A stretch of 64,000 bases of DNA from assembly GCF_019649055.1 (NCBI RefSeq), contig NW_026570283.1, forward strand, positions 1-64,000, in the 5' to 3' direction. The notes beneath the pieces are model-generated. The model ran no database searches and was not told the DNA's origin. It saw only the letters and a program-made list of their open reading frames with translations. Source of the DNA: Paramacrobiotus metropolitanus. Its lineage: Eukaryota; Tardigrada; Eutardigrada; Parachela; Macrobiotidae. Shown here one piece after another: positions 54,721 through 64,000 of this stretch. Numbering within the stretch: position 1 is the first letter of the stretch; every line of letters starts with the position of its first letter. The position numbers and the translations under genes were made by a program.

Positions 54721-57536
54721 TCAAATGTCAAATTGACGTTTATGCAGTATTGTTTGTTACTAGGTACTAATTTGTATGCTGTTGAGTTTGACATAATCCA
54801 TTATCGCCGTCGCTGCGCCCGTCAGTGATATGCTGAGAGTATTTTGCTTGTGCTACATGGTGTTTTTTCGCTTGTTTCTGTAAACTGTTCTATGCGAAAT
54901 GCGTGGGAAAACCCATTAATTAAAAATGGCAGTAAAATTCAATATCCAAAATTGCGTAAAGTCTTAATCAGTGGTAACTGTACAAATTCAGAGGTCCACA
55001 TAATTATTGCGCGGAAACGTTTAAGTGTGCATGGTAAATAAGATCTTAGCCTACGGCAACCTTCCACAGTACAACGAGCATGTACGTTCGGCTCTCCAGG
55101 CACCAGTCTGAGCTTTATATTCACCAGAAAAACCTGCCGGCCGTGTATTTCATACTGAAATGGAAAAGTTCAAAAGTCTACACATGGGAACCTTTTGCAT
55201 TATAAAGTTATAACAGACAAATTTGAAACATTGCTATTTGCATGTAGTCGATTACTACACATACTATGCCCACATCTGATGACCCATGGGCAAGTTGCAT
55301 CAGATGACCCAAATTATAAAATTATACACAATCATTTTCTAAAAGTTATTTGACCTTTTATGATGCACATATTATGATATATGAGCTTTTAGCATGCTCA
55401 TTAGCCGATGAAGCAACATCACCTAATACAAACGACCTGAATCCAAAAGAATGGTCTTCCTTTTCTCCATAGCAGTGTTTAATTTAGTAGCTTATAACGG
55501 AAAAATAGCTGAGTAACCAGCAATCATGAATAAAACGCGAGAATACTTCAGTAACCTACTCGTATTATAGGGAACAGACGCTACCTCCTGCATCTTTTAT
55601 CCGCTATATTGGATCAAAACTGTCAAATGCCATTTTATACCAGACGGCATAAAACGCTCGCTTTGTTGCAGTTCAACCGAGTTTAAACGCTTAAACAGAT
55701 GTAATAACAAAATTGTTGTTTTATTTGTTGATTTACCGTAGCGACGAAATCGCAGGCTGGTACTGCGCATGCGGGCAGTTCATATGCTTTCGATATTATT
55801 AAGCATGTTGTATGTTTGTTGTTTCGTAATTCGCATGCGCATTCCAATGCACATTCACAATGCTTGGACGTCGGTCTCTGCTGATATTTATTTCATCTAG
55901 CGGGGGAGGCCCATGTATTAAAAAATGGCTTCAATGTTGTAGTTTAGTACTGTAAACGAGAAACTGCTAACTAATGATCGTCATCTAACTAATACTAATA
56001 ACTAACACAAAGCGGCAACATTTCACCATTTCCAACTCTATATTAAATGACATTTGTTCACCATTTTGATGTATTGAAAACAAAGTTAAGCCGCATAACG
56101 CAGAATAATTCTTGTATTTTTCATTTGAATTATCAGAATTAATGAACTGTGAATTCTAACACTCTGTCAAAATGGTGGTTTCCACTATGTACGCATGTAA
56201 CCGAATGTTATAAAAAACGCTAATTAAGCAGCTCTTTTGTATGCGTACCTTGAAAATTGAAAAAGTGAACAATACTGAAAACCAGCCAAAATTTCCATGT
56301 CAAATTTGGATTACTTACAGTAATTAAGTACCTTTAAACCTTCGTCCCAGCCGGAGTGCATATGGTGGCCTGGTGCAATCAGCTTGAGGAATAATGTTAT
56401 GTTACTGGATCAGAAACGCCTAAATAAATTTGAAGCGCTTTTAAACGCGTTATCTACTGTATAGCGAAGACTGTTTTCGAGACTTAAGACATACTGATAC
56501 TTACACAGCTATAATATTTGACAAATTTGAAATATCTCTATGAATTTGATTGTCCTATAGTCTGTAGACGTTGCATCAAATGATCTTAATTATGAGAGTA
56601 TACACAATAGGTTTCTAAATAAATTAGTAAGTAATGTATAGCTGTCTTGTATGCAAAAGGTAAAGGCTCAAATATAACCATAACTACTCGTAACAAGAAA
56701 CCTCGTTACTGGAATGTGGTCACGGCTATTTTAAAATGCATGCGTGACATAGTGTTTCATAAGAAAAGGGCTGATCGTATAATGGCACGCAGCAAATTTC
56801 GGATAGCTCACTTCCACATTTGTATAATTCCGGCGGGAATCTATTGATACCGTGGTGGTACCCGAATCAAAATTGGTCATGATGTATGCATGCGGGTTTC
56901 GCACCCTACCGTCAAGATATTGATTCACTCCTTTACGTTAAAACCACCCGGAATCATTTTCATTAATGCAATGCGTGCCTCCATCTTCCCGGCATCCGGC
57001 TTATATTTAAAATCAGCTAATGTGACTAGGTGTAGTTTCAGTTTATCATCCACAACGTTAGATGAACACGTACATATGATGCCGGAAGCGACAGGGTGAG
57101 AAAATTGAACTGTTTTACCTGGTACACAATGGGCGTTGCACTCTGATCAGTTATTAATATCCGGCTGTTTTTGCCAATCGACACTAATTTTCCGCTCCTT
57201 GGAAGTGTCTGGGTCAAAGATTATCGGGAATGGTATTGATTGCAGTTAAAACCCTATGTCAGCCCTCGAGAACTTACAAGAAATACGTGTGATTTTTTCA
57301 CCTGATCCAATAACTCCATTAAGATAAAATGGAACCGATACAGCGAAAATGACGTGCAATTTAACAAAAATCGATGAATGCCACATACGCAATTCCCACG
57401 TGAGTCCATCACCTCGCCTGTATTTTATCTGTACCGCGCCAGAAATGAAAGCCATCTCTTCTTGTATTTTTTTGCAGTATCTGTTCGCTGGTTTGGTGGT
57501 GATATCTAACTTCACGTTTATAATTCTTTCCGTAGA
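54721..57536. other. Intergenic region with a diverged repeat pair
   Basis: No gene is supported. Segments at ~55205-55345 and ~56515-56630 are diverged direct copies, sharing GACAAATTTGAAA, GTTGCATCA and TATACACAAT blocks in the same order. Confidence 0.4.
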
Positions 57537-58840
57537 ATGAGCAATCTGACTAATAATACCTTGATACGTCAGGAGGAAACTGACACGTATATCCATGGGA
57601 TCATCACCGGCGTCCTCGTACCTACCGGCATCCTGGGTTCCTTACTGTGCCTGTATTTCATTAAGCAACGCCACTTTGAGCAGACGCCTCAGAGTGACGC
57701 TCTGCTGATTAATCTCTGCGTGTCATCACTGTTATTCTGCACCGTTAACGCACCAGTGTTAGCGTACACTCTCACAACGTTTCCTATTAACTATTTTTTT
57801 CTCCATCCATCCGCTTGCCAGGGATTGGTTTATATTTTTTGGTTCAGTCAGACTGCATCCGCCTACGCTCATGTTGGCATCGCACTAAACCGTTTCATCA
57901 CGCTAATGTTTCTAAGTCATAAAAAATTCAGTTACTCAAACCTGGTGGCCGGCTTTTTAATTGCGGCGGGATGGATTATTCCCCTAGTGACCTTTATATT
58001 TCCCTTGTTCCACATGTTCGGCACATTTGGGTACACGACGATCGCACACACGTGCTTATTCGTGGGGGTCATTCTGCGGCCATACCAGTTGACGTACAAA
58101 ACGCTGAATTCCTTTTTTCCTCTATCTTTAATGGTAGTATCGTACCTGGCAATTTCGGTGAAACTGTACTGCATCGCCATAAATCGGCAGCGGCGCATCG
58201 ACAAATCAGTGAACAATGACGCATTCTCCCGCACCACAGGTGGACTGACGCGGGCGACGGATGCCACGGTGGCCAAGCGAAAACGTGTGCGTGCAGAGAT
58301 CCGCACGACCAACACCGCCATGATCACGTGTTTCATCTTCCTAATTTGTTATGTACCGAATTCGCTGTATGGGTTCTTTGTCAAGACCGTCCGTGATCTG
58401 CAGTCAACTACGGGAATGTCGCTGATCCTGCTGGTGTGGATAGGTATTCATTTTGTAAACAACGCATTGTGTAGTAGGCTTAGGGCCAGTTAGGGGAATT
58501 GTGTAAGTACGTCTAAAATAATAACACTAGCTAGCTTGGTTATTTTTGGAGAGATTTCCGTCGTATCCCAAATGTTGCCTGACATCACTGTGCACAATAA
58601 TTAATTAACTTTAATACGATTCGCTGACATGATGCAGTCACGAAGTCGCACGTCAAATCTGATGAGTAAAAATTATAACGATATGTATTCTCAGGTTGCG
58701 CCACAAGCCCTGTTTTCTATGTTGCCATGAGTTCGGTGTTACGGCGAAAGCTGATCCCAATTTTTCGAACCGGAGGCAGCCGAAGTGACCGCATGGAAAG
58801 CATACGCCAGCAAACGCAACCCTCGATCGAAAACGATTAA
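57537..58840 (+). CDS. Rhodopsin-class G-protein-coupled receptor (two exons, 359 residues)
   Basis: Exon 1 is 57537-58470 and exon 2 is 58695-58840; they sum to 1080 nt. The open frame running past 58470 to a stop at 58493 reads into the intron. Asn-X-Ser/Thr sites lie at the N-terminus. TM1 is GVLVPTGILGSLLCLYF, and TM3 ends in IALNRFITLMF (NRF in place of DRY). The TM3 cysteine (SACQGLVY) and loop-2 cysteine (AHTCLF) are present. A basic third loop (AKRKRVRAEIRTTN) precedes TM6, and exon 2 supplies the end of TM7 as SPVFY in place of NPxxY, then a basic helix and Ser/Gln tail. Plasma-membrane receptor, ligand unknown. Only distantly like the receptor at 21.5 kb. Confidence 0.82.
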
Positions 58841-61800
58841 AGCTTATGATTTCAGAAAAAAAATATGCTTTTCTTTGTAAACGTCTTGTTTCTTAACTAG
58901 AGGACGAAGGCGCGGCCATTGGTTAAAATGTATACTTAACCTGGATCGATAGACCGCTGGGCTTACCTGACTGGTATACATAATTGATTGGCAAAACGAT
59001 TGGAATTTTTGAGTTACCTATAATATGATACAAATAAAAAGCTTATCCTATATTCGATAAAGCTGATATATGCAGTAGCATACGGTTTATTATGAATACA
59101 CCATGCAAGTCAAACATGAAGTAACGGTTGATGGCTGTTTATAAGACATTGTATTAATTTAACATAATATAAAGCGTTACACAGTGTTTTTAGTTTCTGT
59201 ACAGATAGAACCACCTTTTCTCAGGCTTTAGCGTCTCATTCAAACTAAGGAGTAATAATTACGTCGGACCACTGTATCTTTTCAATAGCTGATGCAGTTT
59301 TCATGCGAATGCTCCGCGTGCCGACCAGTTTCAATGCTTCCTTGATTTTAGCAAATACTCGCTGATACTGACGCGTACTATGCGATAACAACGATATGAG
59401 ACAATTGTCGTACGTACGACAATTGTCAAGTAAACACAGTACGTTTCAAATGTTCTAATTCGTCTGTTTTCATTCACGCACAACGCAAAAAGATAATCTC
59501 GGTGTCATATCGAAAGGTTACGGATGTCAGGAAAATAATAGCAAAATAACGAGCGCACCATTAATATTTGACGCACATAAGTAAGTAGTATTAAGTACTA
59601 TCATTTTGTTACCGTAAGGTTGATAAGAAACGAATACCTACTCCCGCATTTGCATGCGAGTATACAAGTACGTAATATATTTTTAACGCTTTACCATTTG
59701 GACAAACAGAAGCAAGCAAGTGGTGGACGGCTGGAAGTCTATTGTCGTTAAAGCTAATTATAAGCAAAGCGACAAAAAATGTGACGTCTGATTTGCATGT
59801 CGCTGCCGTGATTGCAAGCCACACACACATCTTTTATCTATCTGTACTTACTACTGTTGCAGTACTGATGCAGTACTGTTGAAGTACTGTTGCAGCTGGC
59901 CGAGGACGAAAACGAGGGTATGAGCGAAAGCGGCTCTTTGCAATACTAATGCCATCAGCTGTTGAACGCGACTATAAAAAACTCTGACTGGATTATATCT
60001 CGTACATAGCTTAATCATTATCATGGCCAAAACAAAAACAATGCTGCTAATTGTTCAGTACTAATTTTGACTACTCTGCGTGTGTTATCTTGTGAGTCTA
60101 TGTGAAAATAAACTATGTCGAAGAAAATAAAACATATTTTAAACTTCATTTGAAGACCAAGCACGGATCTGAAGTCCAAACAAGACTGAGTTCTTCTAGT
60201 TCATTCTCAGCGTGGATATCAGCAAATGGCTTACCCCGATAAGAAATTCCCTTGTAAACGGAGTACTGGCCACTATCCAGTGGCCCAGTATACATCCTGA
60301 AGGTTCTAGGCAACAGAATTTGAGGTATTACTTTGTAGTTTGTACCTCAAAGTTGATATTATTTTTGTGAAGAAACTTTCTTATGGACAGTGTCCGTATT
60401 GTATATAATTAGTAGCGGATGATAGGTAATAGGTATACAGTTATACTCTATAATTTGTTCTACGACAGCTCATTAGAGTAGACAGCAGCCGCAAATTTAT
60501 CAGTGTAAACAATACTGTTTACCCGATTTTCCGAGCGTTGAAATTAGTGTATGTTCTGTAACTGCCGCACTATTAATACTCTAGTAATAGCACAAAATAC
60601 TCTGCATACCACATGAAACTGTTTATTCGACGCAAGAAAGACGTTAGCTGGACAAATCAATATCCCAGTCCTGGAAAATCGTTTAGTAATTTTAGTTGAT
60701 TGCAAACAACTGATGCAAATGTAAAAAACTATGAAATGGAAAATACACTTGAAATGAGAAATATTGTTTCAGTGTTCATCTGCTTATTAGGCGCTTAGCG
60801 CGCTATGAGTTTGCACTTCGCGCCAGTATGTTTCGAGAGCACTATCATTGGCGAAGAGTACGATATTAGTTGTCATTGATTTGAGCTTGACTATTTTGCA
60901 CTACCGAGATGGTTCTGCATCAAGCGGATGAAATTTCCTGACATAAAAATAGTGTCAACTTCGCAGGTAGCAGTAAGACGAGCGAACCCACAAGCTTCCA
61001 ATTTTTACTGTAAAGGTCATCAAATTTCTGCAGGTGTCTTAAAAATCAAATGAATAAACAAAATCTGTATCATGTTTCAGTTATACGGTATTGGTTCACA
61101 AAAACTCTTATTCTAAAAAAGATGCAAATCGTTCGTACTCAAAGAAGCTTTCGTACGGAAATTTCGACAAGTGGGATAATACACGCCAACGCTTATCTGG
61201 CATAATACCGTTAAGCATGAATGCGGAGTGCATCCTGACTACGCAACACATGAGCCTGCTGTTGAACTATGATTTAGAAACTATAGGCCGGCAATGAGAC
61301 ACCTGAAGTGGGGTATTAGCAGCAGGACCTGTACCGCTGCCGCTGGAATGAAAACCAGTACAGTACTTACACATCCGTGCTTTGAGCAAGCATGCTACAT
61401 ATTTTACTTTGTAGGCGCATATGCAAAATACATTCACAAACCAGACAATATGCCTGAGCATATTAACAATACAATGTACAAGTGTACACTGCACAGTATC
61501 TGTAATATGGCATTTGCAGTTAGTATACTCGTACAGTTTAAGCTTTGGTTGATGACCGATACGTCGGGTGTGGTTGGCAAGATTGAATCAAACCTTATTA
61601 ATCACTACGTCGGGCATCTCATCACACCTGATGGATTTCTTTACGTATTAATAGCTTGTCGTTTCTCTTGGGGAAAAGACTGCGCCTGCAAGAAGTACTA
61701 ATTAAACTAATTCATGCCCTATGCACTCTACAGTTTGCATTTGTTTTTCGCACATTTTTTCGTTTTATTGGCCTTTTACTAGATGATACAGATAATCACA

Positions 61801-62298
61801 TTTACATGAAAACCGCGCCGGCTTGGTTATAAAAATGCAGTATCCGATCCGTAAACCAAAGAACAATGCACCTTTTGAGCATATCGGGCCATGTCAACAA
61901 GCATCACCATGTCAGTTCAAATCCGGCTGCGTGATATTTGACATCTCCGTCACTGTGAATAAATTTTATGTGGCTTGCATATTATTGTATATATCCGTAG
62001 ATGTGGGGATGATCACGTGAAAGTTATACGCTGCTTCTATTCATAGATATTGTACGTTTGCTGACAGTGAATGGTCGCCTGTCCGACCTGGTGCTTTTCG
62101 CACGTAATTTTATGCGCCTATCAGTCCGAATTCGACCATGCAATTGCAATATATGTTGTTCATTACTAAACGCATGATAATTTGAACCGTCACTGGCCGC
62201 TTTAATTTGATTGGCAACTGCATTCCATGAAATTGGGATAACAGCGATAATCTACAGTTTTCCGAGAAAATTACATTATCACTGAACGTCTGTAGAAA
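58841..62298. other. Long intergenic region
   Basis: No gene is supported. It contains a 28-bp perfect palindrome at 59400-59427 and a short tandem GCAGTACTGTT repeat near 59860-59895. ORFs of up to 135 codons at 61.1-61.7 kb show no recognisable domain. Confidence 0.4.
59400..59427. repeat. 28-bp perfect palindrome
   Basis: GACAATTGTCGTAC is followed directly by its exact reverse complement. It contains two copies of the 10-bp palindrome GACAATTGTC flanking GTAC. Confidence 0.85.
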
Positions 62299-62779
62299 AT
62301 GTCCCTCGCAACCTTTTCTAATACATCTCAAAATATTACCATCTTTCCGATATCAAATGCCAGTTGTGCCACGGATGTCTGCACAGTGTGGAGTACGGAT
62401 GCTGTCGTGTCGTTGTGCATTTTCACATTGGGATTCTCGCTAAATGCATTTTTGTTGCTAATATTCTTCTCGCATCGCACTCTGTGGACACCCTTTAACG
62501 TCTATCTTGTTAGTTTACTGTGCGCCAATCTGTTAACAACGATAACCTGCGACTTATTTGACTTTATCAGTAATCATTATAGTTCTTGGTGGCTGGGTGC
62601 GAAGGCCTGTACCGTGTACACGTACGGGATTTGGGTGCCCACAATGGTGCAGTATGTGGCCCATACGCTAATCGCCATTAACAAATTATGGGCGTTATTG
62701 TTTCCGGTGTCCTACCGAAATATGCACGGATATCAAGCGTCCGTGGGGCTGACATTGGTGGGTTGGGCAGTGGCGCACG
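62299..62779 (+). CDS. G-protein-coupled receptor, first exon only (3' part outside the window)
   Basis: The open frame from 62299 encodes an N-terminus with five or so Asn-X-Ser/Thr sites and TM1 (LCIFTLGFSLNAFLLLIFF). The TM2 motif TPFNVYLVSLLCANLL, TM3 ending in AINKLWALLFPVSYR and the start of TM4 (LTLVGWAVAH) follow. A donor (CACG|GTACCC, phase 1) at 62779 fits; the frame then hits a stop at 62803-62805. The motifs KLWALLFPVSYR and PFNVYLV closely parallel the receptor at 21.5 kb (RLWAIIFPISYK, PFNVFMV), so these are paralogues. No later exon is found before 64000, so either the intron exceeds 1.2 kb or this is a truncated gene. Confidence 0.7.
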
Positions 62780-64000
62780 GTACCCCATTAAAAGTAGACA
62801 GGTGATTGATATTTATTTTGGTACTTGTATCCACATGTGTAGTCACTCGTAGTTCGCGTGGGTCACAGTACCCCTTAAATCAGCACTTTTTTGGCGGAAA
62901 AAAACCAAATTTTGTAACGATACAAATTTTGTCGATGTCGGACATGAAGTATACCGGTAGAAATTGCATAAATCCTGGTCGCACAGAAAATGTTGGGACT
63001 GTCTTCTAAGTATGTGTATTACTAATTATGAATTTTTTGCATTTGTTTTGTGGTAAGTCAAAGTTTTTAATGACGATTTGAGTGCAGGTGTGATTGTTGC
63101 CTACTTGTGTCTGAACGAATTAATAGTTCGCGCTTGATAAAACGGTAACGAACGTGTACAATCCGTACATAATTAAATACTGTTATATACAGCTGATTTC
63201 ATTTCGGAATACTCCCTGGAAACTTAACAAACTCCCAGTTTTCTGTGCGTTAGGCCGGTAACAAACCATCGGCATCCAGCACAACCTTACTTGATAGCAC
63301 TACAGGTGCACTTGGATTATGGTGCAATTAGGCAATAAAGTGCATTGCACATTATCGACGATCAAAAGTTAAAGCAAGGCGATACAGCTGCACTGCGGCT
63401 ACCCGACACTGCCCAGAAAAAACGGTTGAAACGATGTCAATATCTTTGACTAAATGTCTTTGAGAATGTTGCCAATTTGCTAATACATTAGCTCATATTA
63501 ATCATTAGCTGCCGGATAGATAAATTTTGAATATATAGCAGCGGATTAACAAAATATTTTACATGGTTCAATGCGGTGTTGAATGCGTTCGACTGAAAAC
63601 TAAAAAGTCAAGTATGACTTAGGATATCACTGTCAAGTTTTGCCGCGCGCAATAGCAGCGCATGGAATCCGCAGCCGTTACGGCGCGACTCTGTGTGAAT
63701 TACTGATAAGATGCTTTTTTCGCATCGATACTCCTTACGCGTACGTGCGCGCTTGCGATAATTATGCCGTCTTTTAACCGGTGCATGTCACAAAGCAATA
63801 TTGTGCGCAGCACTTTTCAAAGGTTAATAATTTAATTAGGGATAAGTGCTAATTTTAGCTTTTGTGCTGCCACTGCTACGGAAAATATAGTGAAACAGCC
63901 GTTATGATCGTTGCGGTTCTGGCTAGCATGCTTGATGCTAGGAACAAAGGTCATGAAATTTGCGTTTAATTCATAATTACAGTGTACTCAGTGTATGTAC
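62780..64000. other. Probable intron or downstream sequence, nothing recognised
   Basis: No exon for TM5-TM7 of the receptor is seen on the plus strand, and nothing gene-like on the minus strand. Confidence 0.4.

Noticed and set aside
58471-58493. C-terminus of the second GPCR as read straight through to the stop at 58493
   Set aside because: It would cut TM7; a GTAGTA donor at 58471 and an acceptor at 58694 restore a TM7 end with SPVFY and a normal tail.
61294-61701. A 135-codon plus-strand ORF
   Set aside because: No domain or splice evidence; Cys and Tyr-rich composition fits translated non-coding DNA.

Overview
The window is animal nuclear DNA: genes are split by short GT-AG introns, and the proteins are metazoan (rhodopsin-type GPCRs, PAN/ZP cuticle protein, MFSD11-type and SLC16-type transporters, ornithine decarboxylase, a secreted chitin-binding protein). 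Chitin-binding and NompA/NOAH-like ZP genes point to a moulting animal (ecdysozoan). A tardigrade is my guess from the compact genes and orphan secreted proteins, but the sequence does not prove it. Gene models were assembled by hand from splice sites. For ten of them the exon lengths sum to a whole number of codons with compatible phases at each junction.

Region 1 (1-18.7 kb) is one host gene of unknown function whose intron (135-17904) has been filled by two transposons. The first is a 4.68-kb Ngaro/DIRS-type tyrosine-recombinase retrotransposon (198-4876) with split direct repeats. Its gag and reverse transcriptase/RNase H frames are open, and its recombinase has one in-frame stop. The second is a 12.96-kb Mutator-like (MULE) DNA transposon (4910-17872) with ~84-bp terminal inverted repeats and a 10-12-bp target duplication. 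Without both insertions the intron would be about 116 bp.

The MULE is the most unusual object here. It carries two convergent genes. One is a six-exon, uninterrupted 810-residue transposase with two N-terminal C2H2 fingers, a DDE domain and a SWIM-type finger. The other, on the opposite strand, is a multi-exon gene with an N-terminal PWWP (chromatin-reader) domain and two C-terminal C2H2 fingers. Introns of both genes contain the same ~57-bp tandem repeat (core GTAGCACCTA), always in the sense direction of the gene, and every unit contains an intron-3'-end-like TTTCAG. The PWWP gene also holds a nested 1.75-kb inverted-repeat element.

Region 2 (21.5-36.5 kb): a three-exon GPCR (+), an MFSD11/UNC-93-like transporter (+), an ornithine-decarboxylase family gene (-) and an 11-exon PAN/ZP membrane protein (-).

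Region 3 (40-58.9 kb): a small orphan secreted protein (-) with a Tc1/mariner-type MITE in an intron, an orphan mucin-like single-pass membrane protein (+), an SLC16-like transporter (-), a chitin-binding secreted protein with a TATA promoter (+), a head-to-head pair (107-residue orphan - / methyltransferase +) and a two-exon GPCR (+).

Region 4 (58.9-64 kb): mostly non-coding, with the first exon of a third GPCR at 62.3 kb whose remaining exons lie outside the window.
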